64,000 nt of DNA from Panopea generosa (Eukaryota; Mollusca; Bivalvia; Adapedonta; Hiatellidae). The translations under genes and the position numbers were made by a program. The DNA is taken from positions 23,451,514-23,515,513 of the forward strand of contig CM055911.1 in the NCBI GenBank assembly GCA_029582155.1, in the 5' to 3' direction. The notes beneath the pieces were generated by a model. The model saw only the letters and a list, made by a program, of their open reading frames with translations. It was not told the DNA's origin and did not search any database. This document shows, in pieces, positions 14,274 to 26,529 of this stretch. Each line of letters starts with the position of its first letter. Position 1 is the stretch's first letter.

Positions 14274-15941
14274 TTGGTGAATATAAAAAAGAATACAGCT
14301 GTACGATTATTTAAAGTCAAACAAATATGCAATTTGCTTTTTACAAGAACTCCACTGAGAAAGTACAACATAAGGGAAAAACAATGGGGCAACAAAGCGT
14401 TCTTCTCCGGTAATAGTAAAAACAGTGTTGGTGTGGGAATTCTACTAAATTCAAATTTTTCATATAAGGTTGTAGAATACAAAAATATAGTTGAAGGTAG
14501 ACTACAGTCATTAAAACTTGTAATAAATGAAAATGAATACCACTTTTTAAACGTTTATGGACCAAACAAGGACAGTGTTGATTTTTTAAATACATTAGAA
14601 AATTATATAATAGATAATGACAGTGACACATTTGTCATAGGTGGTGACTTTAACACAATTATAGATGCTAAAAAAGACAAAAAGAACGGAAATGTCAACA
14701 ATAGCAAAAATAAAAGAGAAAAAATTAATTCAATTATTGAAAATAACGATATTCATGATATATGGAGAATTTTAAACCCTGATTCGTGTCATTATACATG
14801 GCATTCTAATCATAAACCTCCTATTTATAGCAGACTTGACTACTTCCTAGTTTTATCAAATATTTTAAATTCAATTACTAAATATAAGATTTCTGTTGGC
14901 ATCAGGTCAGATCACTCTATTGTCTATTTTAATATCAATACAGATCATGAAGCACAAGGTCCTGGATATTTTAAAATTAATAACAGTGTTATTTTAGAAA
15001 ATGATTATCAAGAAATAATAAGAAAATCTATTAAGGATATAACAGAAATAAATATAAATTCAAATCCAAATACCATCTGGGAATTAATAAAAGGTCCAGT
15101 ACGAAATGAAACTATTAAATATACTTCAAAGAAAACAAAAAATAATGAAAATTTAGAGAATAGTCTTAAAGAAAAAATAGATAAATTAGATGAAGAATTG
15201 TCAAATGATCCAAATAACCAAAATATTTTAGATGTATTAAATAATAAAAAAAATGAATTAGCAAATATAATAGATATAAAAACAAACGGTATTATCTTAC
15301 GAGCTAAAGCTGAATGGATTGAAGGTGCGGAAAAAAACACTACATACTTTTCAAATTTAGAAAAAAAGAGGGCAGAATCAAAAAAAATAAATAGACTTAT
15401 ACGAGACAATCGTGAGATAACAAATTCAAAAGATATATTACAAGAAACTAAAAGGTTTTATAAAGAGCTATATAGCAAGGTTCAAACGAATGACGAAAAT
15501 TTTGATTTTTTCAATAATCATGATATTAATGAATTAAATGATAATCAACAAGAATTATGTAATGGTATCTTAACTGAAAATGAATGTAAAATAGCTTTAA
15601 AGGATATGAAAAACAATAAAAGTCCTGGGTCCGATGGGTTATCAACAGAATTTTATAAAATATTTTGGAATGACATAAAACAGTTTTACATTGAATCTAT
15701 AAATTACTCATACATGCGGGGCACTTTAACACCACTGCAGAAGCAAGGAATAATAACACTTCATCAAAAAAAAGACAAATACATTTCACTATTGACAAAC
15801 TGGAGACCAATAAGCCTATTAAATGTCAACTATAAAATTGCAACAAAAGCCATACCCAACAGAAAGAAAACTGTATTACATGTACCAGACATTATCAATG
15901 ACAGTCAGACAGGATTCTTAAAAGGACGTTACATTGGTTAA
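14274..15941 (+). pseudogene. LINE ORF2, endonuclease and start of reverse transcriptase
   Basis: The open frame of 555 codons carries APE-type endonuclease landmarks: GGDFN at residues 123-127, SRLDYFL at 186-192 and SDHSIVYF at 212-219. It continues into the reverse transcriptase fingers with NKSPGSDGLSTEFYK at 448-462 and NWRPISLLN at 509-517. The true N-terminus is scattered over other frames: a stretch reading KSNKYAICFLQELH, which holds the catalytic glutamate region, lies in another frame near 14303-14347. The first codons are therefore lost to frameshifts. The frame ends at a TAA (15939-15941), but the same frame continues as coding directly beyond it. This single in-frame stop, plus the N-terminal shifts, makes the copy inactive. 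Confidence 0.9.
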
Positions 15942-17351
15942 AACATAAGGACAATTTTTGAATGCATTGATGATTTGAATAACGACAATAGACTGGGACT
16001 GATATTCTTTGCTGATTTTGAAAAAGCGTTCAACAGTGTTGACCATAATTTTATTTTCAAAACATTACAATATTTTAAGTTTGGTAACGAATTTATTGAC
16101 TGGATAAAATTATTTTATAATGACGCACAAAGTTGTGTGTCAAATAATGGTTATGCCTCAGAGTTTTTTAATATAAAAAGAGGAGTTAGGCAAAGATGCC
16201 CATTGTCTCCATATTTGTTTTTATTAGCTATTAAAATCTTATATAAATCTGTAAATATTACTAATACTATTGAAGGCGTAAAGGTATGCAACAACATTAT
16301 AAAATACACTGCTTTTGCAGATGATGCCACTTTTCTGTTAAATGGAAATCAGTCTTCATTTGAATCTTTAATATTATTAATTGACAGGTTTACATGTAGC
16401 TCCATTTCCGGTTTAAAGTTAAATTCAAAGAAATCAATTATTCTTTGTGTAGGCTCTTTAAAGAATTCTATTGAAATATTTTGTAAAAATAAGAGATTTG
16501 TTTGGACTAATGAAAAAGCAACAACATTGGGAATTGTTTTCACAAACGATAGAAATAAAAATAAAGATTTTAACTACAGTTTAAAAATAGAACAATTTCA
16601 AAACTGCCTTAATAACTGGAAAAAACATAAATTATCGATTTTAGGTAAAATCACAGTAATAAAAACATTTGCACTACCCAAACTTATTTTTCCACTAACA
16701 GTGCTTGAATCACCTACCATGAACACTATAAACCTAATAAAAAATAAAATGTTTGAATTTCTTTGGGAGGGAAAACCAGACAAAATTAAGCGAAAAACAA
16801 TTATTCAAAATATTGAAAACGGTGGTATGAAGATGATAGATATAGAGCTTTTTATACATTCAATTAAGGCCAGTTGGGTTAAACGATTAACAGATGTAAA
16901 CAATTATGGCGAATGGAAGTATATATACATGTCTTCATTGGAAAAATATGGCGGAAACTTCATCTTTGAGAGTAATTTTAATTTTAAAGATAGTTGTTCT
17001 ATGTTCAACGAAACGCCGTTTTTATGTAACATTATTGAATCATGGTCAAAAATAAATTTTAACTGTAATATTGAAGATGTTAATCTACTAAAACAGTACA
17101 TATGGGATAATTCTTTCATAAAACATAATGGCAATTTATTATTTTACAAAGCATGGCTACAGCTAGGAATTAAAACAATAAATGATATATATGATTGTAG
17201 ACACAAGACATTTTATAATTTTGAAAGATTAAAGCAATTGTGCAATATAAGTAATTCAGAATTTCTAAACTATTTCACTATTATCCGAAGCATACCAAAA
17301 AAATGGAAACAGATTATTAAAACAGAGAACAGAGAATATACCAGAAATTGA
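15942..17351 (+). pseudogene. LINE ORF2, reverse transcriptase palm and thumb
   Basis: Same reading frame as the preceding segment, directly after the TAA at 15939-15941. Counting from the first start codon at 15975, it contains FADFEKAFNSVD (residues 12-23), RGVRQRCPLSPYLF (69-82) and the catalytic FADD box (114-117, about position 16314), followed by a long thumb/connection region. The usual glycine of RQGCPLSP is arginine here. The frame ends at TGA 17349-17351, after which coding similarity continues in another frame. The segment shows a polymerase that was once functional and is now broken. Confidence 0.9.
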
Positions 17352-18029
17352 AAAAAACACCTTTATTACATCAAGTGAGAAAATGCAACTCTCCAACTAA
17401 AATGTTATATAACATGCAAATTAAATTAATTAATATTGATAATGAAATAAAACCTCATCTTCAATGGGAAGAAATATTCAACAACCTCAACTGGAAAACT
17501 ATTCATTGTCTACCTTTCAAAATTACAATAGACACAAAACTAAGATCATTTCAATACAAATACATTATGAGAATTTTACCTACTAACCAGTTTTTATCTA
17601 AATGTAAATTAGTTAATTCAAGTCTATGTGATTTTTGTGATAGACATCCTGAAACTATGAAACATTTGTTTTGGGAGTGTCATTTTGTAAGAACTTTTTG
17701 GACAGAAGTCCATAATTTTTGTATTGCAAACAATCAATCTTTTAACATCTGTTATCAAAACATATCGTTTGGGTTATATAACTCATCAAAACTTAACTTA
17801 CTAAACTGTATAACATATCGTTTGGGTTATATAACTCATCAAAACTTAACTTACTAAACTGTATAATTTTACTTGCTAAATATTTTATTTTTAAAGATAA
17901 ATACACGAAAACAATTCCCAGTACTGCAGCATTCAAACATTACTTACAAAAAACAAAGCAAATAGAAAGACTTATTGCAATAAACAAAAACAAACTCGGG
18001 TCACATGAAATTAAATGGGGAAATATGTA
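17348..18029 (+). pseudogene. LINE ORF2, C-terminal zf-RVT-like end
   Basis: The C-terminal part is in a different frame from the polymerase segment, so a frameshift lies near 17345. It holds the cysteine/histidine pattern LCDFCDRHPETMKHLFWEC typical of the zf-RVT tail of L1/Tx1-type LINE proteins. A 53-bp direct duplication (17760-17812 and 17813-17865) disrupts the frame once more. Reading resumes after it and ends with KWGNM and a stop near 18027-18029. The stretch from 18030 to 18316 is 3' UTR. Confidence 0.8.
17760..17865 (+). repeat. 53-bp direct duplication within the LINE
   Basis: The sequence beginning ACATATCGTTTGGGTTATAT is present twice in direct tandem with a 53-bp period and no visible difference. 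Since 53 is not a multiple of 3, it shifts the frame of the LINE C-terminus. The identity of the two copies suggests a duplication later than the insertion. Confidence 0.93.
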
Positions 18030-18316
18030 AGAGAAAATAAGAAAAATATAATGCATACAGTTTCTCGTAAATTCTATTTCTTATCTTTTTCTGCACTCTT
18101 GATACTTTTTCTAAACCTTCTTTGCCGCTATAACTCTTTACACTCATACATAAAAATGTTACTTGTAAGACATTGTATTAATGTTCTCTTATATACAGTT
18201 ACCATGTAATATGTTTAGTTTCAAAATTATAGTGTTTGTACTGATACCTGAATATTTTTGTATAACATTGTATTATGTCTTACATGGAATAAAATATATT
18301 TATCCCCAAAAAAACA

Positions 18317-18810
18317 AACTCTGATCCTATTGTTGCCACCACTCACTGTGATCCTATAGTTGACATTACTCACTGTGGTCCTATAGTTGCCATCAGTCAC
18401 TGTTATCCTATAGTTGCCACTGCTCACTTTGATCCTGCAGTTACCATCACTCACAGTTATCTTATTGTTGCCAACGCTAACTGTGATCCCATAGTTTTCA
18501 TCACTCACTGTGATCCTATATTTGCCACCACTTATTTGCCACCACTCACTGTGATCCTATATTTGCCACCACTCACTGTGATCCTATATTTGCCACCACT
18601 CACTGTGATCCTAAAGTTGCAATCACTCACTGTGATCCTATATTTACCACCACTCACTGTAATCCTAAAGTTGTAATCACTCACTGTGATCCTATATTTG
18701 CCACCACTCACTGTGATTCTAAAGTTGCAATCACTCACTGTGATCCTATATTTGCCACCACTCACTGTGATCCTAAAGTTGCAATCACTCACTGTGATCC
18801 TATAGTGACT
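18317..18810. repeat. 27-bp minisatellite array, right block
   Basis: Continuation of the array interrupted by the LINE. In 18500-18810 the units alternate between a CTATATTTGCCACC type and a CTAAAGTTGCAATC type, giving a 54-bp dimer. The array ends at the junction with the 37-bp satellite near 18810. Confidence 0.92.
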
Positions 18811-21800
18811 GAAGTCATTGGCTCAAGGCAACTTACATCTCATCACTGAGGTCAAGGGCTCAAGATATCTTACATTTCATCACTGATGTCATTGGTTCAA
18901 GATAACTTACATCTCATCACTGATGTCATGGGCTCAAGATATCTTACATCTCATCACTGATGTCATGGACTCAAGATATCTTACATCTCATCACTGAGGT
19001 TATGGACTCAAGATATCTTACATCTCATCACTGAGGTTATGGACTCAAGATATCTTACATCTCGTCACTGATGTCATTGGTTCAAGATAACTTACATCTC
19101 ATCACTGATGTCATGGACTCAAGATATCTTACATCTCATCACTGAGGTTATGGACTCAAGATATCTTACATCTCATCACTGATGTCATGGACTCAAGATA
19201 TCTTACATCTCATCACTGAGGTTATGGACTCAAGATATCTTACATCTTGTCACTGATGTCATTGGTTCAAGATAACTTACATCTCATCACTGATGTCATG
19301 GGCTCAAGATATCTTACATCTCATCACTGATGTCATGGGCTCAAGATATCTTACATCTCATCACTGAGGTTATGGACTCAAGATATCTTACATCTCATCA
19401 CTGAGGTTATGGACTCAAGATAACTTACATGTCATCACTGATGTCATGGGTTCAAGATATCTTACATCTCATCACTGAGGTTATGGACTCAAGATATCTT
19501 ACATCTCATCACTGATGTCATGGGTTCAAGATATCTTACATCTCATCACTGAGGTTATGGACTCAAGATATCTTACATTTCATCACCGAGGTTATGGACT
19601 CAAGATATCTTACATCTAATCACTGAGGTCATGGGCTCAAAAAAACTTACATCTCATCACTGATGTCATGGGCTCAAGATATCTTACATCTCATCACTGA
19701 GGTTATGGGCTCAAGATATCTTACATCTCATCACTGATGTCATGGGTTCAAGATATCTTACATCTCATCACTGAGGTTATGGACTCAAGATATCTTACAT
19801 TTCATCACTGAGGTTATGGACTCAAGATATCTTACATCTAATCACTGAGGTCATGGGCTCAAAAAAACTTACATCTCATCACTGATGTCATGGGCTCAAG
19901 ATATCTTACATCTCATCACTGAGGTTATGGACTCAAGATATCTTACATCTAATCACTGAGGTTATGGACTCAAGATATCTTACATCTCATCACTGATGTC
20001 ATGGGTTCAAGATATCTTACATCTCATCACTGAGGTTATGGACTCAAGATATCTTACATTTCATCACCGAGGTTATGGACTCAAGATATCTTACATCTAA
20101 TCACTGAGGTCATGGGCTCAAAAAAACTTACATCTCATCACTGATGTCATGGGCTCAAGATATCTTACATCTCATCACTGAGGTTATGGGCTCAAGATAT
20201 CTTACATCTCATCACTGATGTCATGGGTTCAAGATATCTTACATCTCATCACTGAGGTTATGGACTCAAGATATCTTACATTTCATCACTGAGGTTATGG
20301 ACTCAAGATATCTTACATCTAATCACTGAGGTCATGGGCTCAAAAAAACTTACATCTCATCACTGATGTCATGGGCTCAAGATATCTTACATCTCATCAC
20401 TGAGGTTATGGACTCAAGATATCTTACATCTAATCACTGAGGTCATGGGCTCAAAATAACTTACATCTCATCACTGATGTCATGGGCTCAAAATAACTTA
20501 CATCTCATCACTGATGTCATGGGTTCAAGATATCTTACATCTCGTCACTGAGGTCATGGGCTCAAAATAACTTACATCTCATCACTGATGTCATGGGTTC
20601 AAGATATCTTACATCTCGTCACTGATGTCATTGGCTCAAGATAACCTACATCTCATCACTAAGGTTATGGACTCAAGATATCTTACATCTCGTCACTGAA
20701 GTCATGGGCTCAAGATAACTTACATCTCGTCACTGATGTCATTGGCTCAAGATAACCTACATCTCATCACTGAGGTTATGGACTCAAGATTACTTAAATC
20801 TAATCACTGAGGTTATGGACTCAAGATATCTTACATCTCATCACTGAGGTTATGGACTCAAGATATCTTACATCTCGTCACTGATGTCATTGGTTCAAGA
20901 AAACTTACATCTCATCACTGATGTCATGGGCTCAAGATATCTTACATCTCATCACTGATGTCATGGGCTCAAGATATCTTACATCTCATCACTGAAGTCA
21001 TGGGCTCAAGATGTCTTACATCTCATTACTGAGGTTATGGACTCAAGATATCTTACATCTCATCACTGAGGTTATGGACTCAAGATATCTTACATCTCGT
21101 CACTGATGTCATTGGTTCAAGATAACTTACATCTCATCACTGATGTCATGGGCTCAAGATATCTTACATCTCATCACTGATGTCATGGGCTCAAGATATC
21201 TTACATCTCATCACTGAAGTCATGGGCTCAAGATATCTTACATCTCATTACTGAGGTTATGGACTCAAGATATCTTACATCTCATCACTGAGGTTATGGA
21301 CTCAAGATATCTTACATCTCATCACTGAGGTCATGGGTTCAAGATAACTTACATCTCATCACTGATGTCATGGGCTCAAGATATCTTACATCTCATCACT
21401 GATGTCATGAGTTCAAGATATCTTACATCTCATCACTGAGGTTATGGACTCAAGATATCTTACATTTCATCACTGAGGTTATGGACTCAAGATATCTTAC
21501 ATCTAATCACTGAGGTCATGGGCTCAAAATAACTTACATCTCATCACTGATGTCATGGGCTCAAGATATCTTACATCTCATCACTGAGGTTATGGACTCA
21601 AGATATCTTACATCTAATCACTGAGGTCATGGGCTCAAAATAACTTACATCTAATCACTGATGTCATGGGCTCAAAATAACTTACATCTCATCACTGATG
21701 TCATGGGCTCAAGATATCTTACATCTCATCACTGAAGTCATTGGCTCAAGATATCTTACATCTCATCACTGAGGTTATGGACTCAAGATATCTTACATCT

Positions 21801-23310
21801 CATCACTGAGGTTATGGACTCAAGATATCTTACATCTCATCACTGAGGTCATGGGTTCAAGATAACTTACATCTCATCACTGATGTCATGGGCTCAAGAT
21901 ATCTTACATCTCATCACTGATGTCATGGGTTCAAGATATCTTACATCTCATCACTGAGGTTATGGACTCAAGATATCTTACATTTCATCACTGAGGTTAT
22001 GGACTCAAGATATCTTACATCTAATCACTGAGGTCATGGGCTCAAAATAACTTACATCTCATCACTGATGTCATGGGCTCAAGATATCTTACATCTCATC
22101 ACTGAGGTTATGGACTCAATATATCTTACATCTAATCACTGAGGTCATGGGCTCAAAATAACTTACATCTCATCACTGATGTCATGGGCTCAAAATAACT
22201 TACATCTCATCACTGATGTCATGGGCTCAAGATATCTTACATCTCATCACTGAAGTCATGGGCTCAAGATATCTTACATCTCATTACTGAGGTTATGGAC
22301 TCAAGATATCTTACATCTCATCACTGAGGTTATGGACTCAAGATATCTTACATCTCATCACTGAGGTTATGGACTCAAGATATCTTACATCTCATCACTG
22401 AGGTTATGGACTCAAGATATCTTACATCTCATCACTGAGGTTATGGACTCAAGATATCTTACATCTCATCACTGAGGTCATGGGTTCAAGATAACTTACA
22501 TCTCATCACTGATGTCATGGGTTCAAGATATCTTACATCTCATCACTGAGGTTATGGACTCAAGATATCTTACATTTCATCACTGAGGTTATAGACTCAA
22601 GATATCTTACATCTAATCACTGAGGTCATGGACTCAAAATAACTTACATCTCATCACTGATGTCATGGGCTCAAAATAACTTACATCTCATCACTGATGT
22701 CATGGGCTCAAGATATCTTACATCTCGTCACTGAGGTCATGGGCTCAAAATAACTTACATCTCATCACTGATGTCATGGGTTCAAGATATCTTACATCTC
22801 GTCACTGATGTCATTGGCTCAAGATAACCTACATCTCATCACTAAGGTTATGGACTCAAGATATCTTACATCTCGTCACTGAAGTCATGGGCTCAAGATA
22901 ACTTACATCTCGTCACTGATGTCATTGGCTCAAGATAACCTACATCTCATCACTGAGGTTATGGACTCAAGATTACTTAAATCTAATCACTGAGGTCATG
23001 GACTCAAGATAACTTACATCTCATCACTGATGTCATGGGTTCAAGATATCTTACATCTCATCACTGATGTCATGGGTTCAAGATAACCTACATCTCATCA
23101 CTGATGTCATGGGCTCAAGATATCTTACATCTCATCACTGAGGTCATGGGCTCAAGATAACTTACATCTCATCACTGACATCATGGACTCAAGATATCTT
23201 ACATCTAATCACTGAGGTCATGGGCTCAAAATAACTTACATCTCATCACTGATGTCATGGGTTCAAGATATCTTACATCTCATCACTGAGGTCATGGTTT
23301 CAAGCCCAGC
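18811..23310. repeat. 37-bp satellite array with higher-order structure
   Basis: About 120 tandem units of 37 bp, with core CAAGATATCTTACATCTCAT followed by CACTGAGGTTATGGACT or CACTGATGTCATGGGCT. Most units carry the palindrome AGATATCT, which contains an EcoRV site (GATATC). Diagnostic variants show higher-order periods: CATCACCGAG recurs at about 19581 and 20062 (481 bp, 13 units), and the ACTAAGGTTATGG variant recurs at about 20659 and 22842 (2183 bp, 59 units). The unit contains a B-box-like GGTTCAAGATA, and the last unit (about 23290-23312) reads GGTTTCAAGCCC. No coding frame of note. Confidence 0.95.
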
Positions 23311-23908
23311 TTCGTCCAAACACTGTGTGAGGAAGTTTGTTATTTTTTGTTGATTGACCATGTTTTTACTATTGTGTATCTGTGTCCTTCTCCTTAAATT
23401 AAACTGGATACTGTATATGCAGTGATCTGGTAACCATGTAGGGGATGGCGTAAAACTAATCATTGTGGGAACATGCTTGACAATTTATGACTCTTGATAG
23501 AGACTGAGACCAAATGACTAACAAAGTGACTAGATACTCTAAAAGAACAACTGACCTTTAAACGTTTTTTTCCCCCCCAAGAGTCATACCACTGTGGAAT
23601 GCTTTTCCAAAATCTACTGTTGTCATGACTACAGGAGATTCTTTTGAGTCAAAGCTCAATTAGACATACAACATTAGAGTTGTATATAAACTCACCTCTC
23701 ATATCATATTTGCAATTAGTTAATGCTAAAATGAGAATTCATTTTTATTTTTTCCATTTCACTTTTAGATACTGTACTTAACTTTTGATAAATATGCATG
23801 ATATTATAAGCCACCACCCTGTCATGATAATCAGAATAGATTGGTGATATATTAGGAAGAAAGAAAGAAAACATGTGTAACAAGTAATGTGAAGTGAATG
23901 TTGAAATT

Positions 23909-23942
23909 CCCCCCCCCCCCCCCCCCCCCACACACACACACA
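23909..23942. repeat. Poly-C tract followed by (AC)n
   Basis: A run of 21 C residues (23909-23929) is followed directly by an AC dinucleotide repeat. Long C runs are prone to polymerase slippage, so the exact length in the assembly may be unreliable. Confidence 0.95.
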
Positions 23943-24459
23943 AGAAAAAAGAGATTGCCAGTGCTCCTATTTTTACAAAAGTCGCAAGCATTCACAATCA
24001 ATGTAAAAATGTTTAATATCAATTAAAACCGGTTGTTCTCAGTTATATCAGTTTGTCAGATCATAAATAAGTGTGTACATGTTCATGCTACATTTATTAT
24101 TGCAATAACCATTTTTAATGTAATACCGTAGACAGCATGACCCAGACGGTCTTGACAAGTTCATCCTCATTTTCTTTTTAATCCATGCTGCATACTCAAT
24201 GATGAAAGCCTGCTTGTGTTTGATTTATGGGTGTTGATTTCAGTGTTTTTCGTTTGTTTTGTGCTGTTATAATTCGACTTAATTAATCTGTTGAGCTAAT
24301 TAGTACTTGCCAATTAAGTGAACTTATTGACTTTTATTTATCTTTAATAAATATTTGATTTTTTTTGGATTTTTTTGTTGTCATGTTGATTTTTTAAATA
24401 GATAATGCAATAAAGTAAGGATTTTTAGCGTGACTATTCCAGAAATAAGAAGGGCTATT

Positions 24460-24640
24460 CTGCTCACCCGAGTGGCAGCTCGGCGTCATTGGTGTCAATG
24501 TTGTCGAACCTTGGTTAAAGATTTGCGTGCAAGGCCGTATCTCAGTATCTCAGCTATATCTCAGAAATGATTGCATATATTGCATTGAAACTTCACACAA
24601 GACTTCCCAGTCATCAAGCCTACACATTATTTTGAGCCAA
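24460..24640. repeat. Dispersed repeat fragment
   Basis: Contains GCTCACCCGAGTGGC and, further on, TTCACACAAGACTTCCCAGT, which matches TTTACACAAGCCTTCCCAGT near 26070. The class is unknown; no terminal structure was recognised. Confidence 0.5.
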
Positions 24641-24799
24641 GCTACGTCCTTGAATAATAATAATGATAATATTTATAAAGTAATAAAGTAAATAATTATA
24701 ATAATACTAATAACAATTATGACTTTATTTTACTAGAATGCTCAATTGGACTAAGTTCAACCTTCCCTGAGGTCCTCAACAACAAAATAAACAAGAACA

Positions 24800-25315
24800 G
24801 TATAAACTGACATTGACATTAGCTTACATTGACATTAACTGACATTGACAATAACTGACATTGATATTAACTTACATTGACATTAACTTAGATTGACATT
24901 AATTAAGTTTGACATTAATGACATTAACTGACATTGACATTAACTGACATTGACATTAACTTACATTGACATTAACTTACATTGACATTAACTGACATTG
25001 ACATTAACTGACATTGACATTAACAACATTGACATTAATGACATTAACTGACATTGACATTAATTTACATTGACATTAACTGACATTGACATTAGCTCAC
25101 ATTGACATTAACTGACATTGACAATAACTGACATTGACATTAACTAATATTAACTTAGTAATACATTGACATTAATGGCATTAACTGACGTTAACTGACA
25201 TTAACTGACATTGACATTAACTAACATTGACATTAATGACATTAACTTACATTGACATTAACAACATTAACTGACATTGACATTAACTGACATTGACATT
25301 AATTGACAAAATTAA
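24800..25315. repeat. 16-bp minisatellite (TTGACATTAACTGACA)n
   Basis: About 500 bp of imperfect tandem repeats built from GACATT and AACTGACATT, with a dominant 16-bp period and frequent shorter or variant units. No gene lies within it. Confidence 0.93.
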
Positions 25316-25870
25316 TAACCATCATACTTATTTTCAAAGACTGGTATATAGATTAAAATTATATACATATATGACTGGTATATAGATTAGAATTATATAC
25401 ATATATTACTGGTATACTATGATCTGCTCCATTGAAGATATTTACGTTTAAACTATACAAGACTGGTTGATTGTTTAATAAACTCAGGGATGGAATTGAT
25501 TTCTCCTCGGGTGAAAAAATAAGTATGTATAAACAATCTTTAATGTCTTTTTTGTTCTGTACTTTATGTCTCATAAAAAATAGGCCATTTACATAGATAA
25601 TAATTGGTGGGAGATCGTTTCAGTAAAATGTAAGTTTTTCATTTCATTAAGTGAACATAATATATAAATGCCAAGTATGTTAATATTTTGGTTGCGCTTT
25701 TATGATATCTAGACTCCAGTTTGGTTTTTATATCTATACAACCTTTCTGTACTTGGTTAACATTGTTTTCAGCAAGCACCAGTAGAGGTCAGAGCATGAT
25801 TGCATGTGCACTGTTTTACACTCGTATGTACCATTTGTATTTTTGCCTATATTACTATTTTACTAAATAC

Positions 25871-26009
25871 CACAGCGGTGGTCTAGTGGTAGAGCATCTG
25901 CCTCACTTGCATCAGGTCATGGGTTCCATCCCCAACAGGGTCATAGGCCTACAAAACACTTGAAAAATGGTACTAAAAGTTTCTTTGTTCAGTGTTCAGT
26001 GCTCAGCAA
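25871..26009 (+). mobile_element. SINE, family A (tRNA-headed)
   Basis: The head has a pol III A-box region TGGTCTAGTGGTAGAGC (from about 25880) and a B-box-like GGTTCCATCCC (25922-25932). It is followed by the body sequence CTTGAAAAATGGTACTA shared with the copies at 29794 and 47255. The copy is 3'-truncated. It could be mistaken for a tRNA gene, but the anticodon arm and acceptor do not fold convincingly and the SINE body continues. Confidence 0.75.
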
Positions 26010-26275
26010 GTATATTGTACCAACAAGTCCATATCTCACCAACCACTCGATGTATTTGAATGATATTTTACACAAGCCTTCCCAGTCATCAACCCTACTT
26101 CATTTTAAACTAAGTAAGATAACTCTTGCATGAATACATGTATATCACAAATTTTGCCCTTGTTTGACTTTTTTTATTAAAGTTTTGCATGCAAGTACCG
26201 TCAAATCCATATCCCACCAACCACTCAATGTATTTGGTTGAAGCTTTACATATGGCTTTGTTACAAGTCATGAAA
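26010..26275. repeat. Dispersed repeat, two partial copies
   Basis: The phrase CCATATCTCACCAACCACTC near 26030 recurs as CCATATCCCACCAACCACTC near 26209, each followed by similar sequence. The first copy also shares its right part with 24590-24630. The class is unknown. Confidence 0.5.
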
Positions 26276-26529
26276 CCAACTGAATTAATGCTTAAAGTCC
26301 CCTTGCTTTTTCAACACCCCTTTATCTACCTTACACTTTTACAATCATTGAAGTACACACAATATAGGAAGAGATATGAAAACTTAACATATTCAGAATG
26401 AGTGCATATATCCATATCCCACATCAATTGTCTGTTTATGTTGTTGGTTGTTGACTTGAGATGTTACTCAATAATTTCATGCCTCTTGCACTGATGTTTC
26501 TTTTTTCATTTCCTATTAAGTTTCCTCTT

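Larger units (their letters stand above)
13682..18316 (+). mobile_element. Non-LTR retrotransposon (LINE, L1/Tx1-like), inactive
   Basis: The element of about 4.6 kb interrupts the 27-bp array. The 14 bp AACTCTGATCCTAT occur at 13668-13681 immediately before it and at 18317-18330 immediately after it, consistent with a target-site duplication from target-primed reverse transcription. The 3' end has AATAAA at 18288-18293 and a short A-run at 18308-18314. Inside are an APE-type endonuclease region, a reverse transcriptase and a C-terminal cysteine/histidine motif. No first ORF is visible in the roughly 560 bp before the endonuclease, so the element is either 5'-truncated or lacks ORF1. The clade assignment rests on the motifs RGVRQxCPLSPxLF and FADD and on the endonuclease type, and was not tested by phylogeny. 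Confidence 0.9.
23311..24780. other. Intergenic, mostly unique sequence
   Basis: I see no gene here. The short open frames lack recognisable features. The segment includes a homopolymeric C tract with an AC run (23909-23942) and a dispersed repeat (24460-24640) that shares 'CAAGACTTCCCAGTCATCAA'-type sequence with 26010-26130. Confidence 0.6.

Noticed and set aside
14219-15409. Minus-strand frames opposite the LINE
   Set aside because: Shadow frames of the LINE coding sequence, with no features of their own.
13682-18316. Retrovirus or other virus insertion
   Set aside because: No LTRs, protease, integrase or envelope. The APE-type endonuclease, reverse transcriptase and zf-RVT order and the target-site duplication fit a non-LTR retrotransposon.
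1-23310. CRISPR-like array
   Set aside because: Units are contiguous tandem repeats without unique spacers, and the rest of the window is clearly eukaryotic.
25871-25945. Functional tRNA gene
   Set aside because: A- and B-box-like motifs are present, but the arms do not fold well and the sequence continues into a SINE body shared with two other loci.
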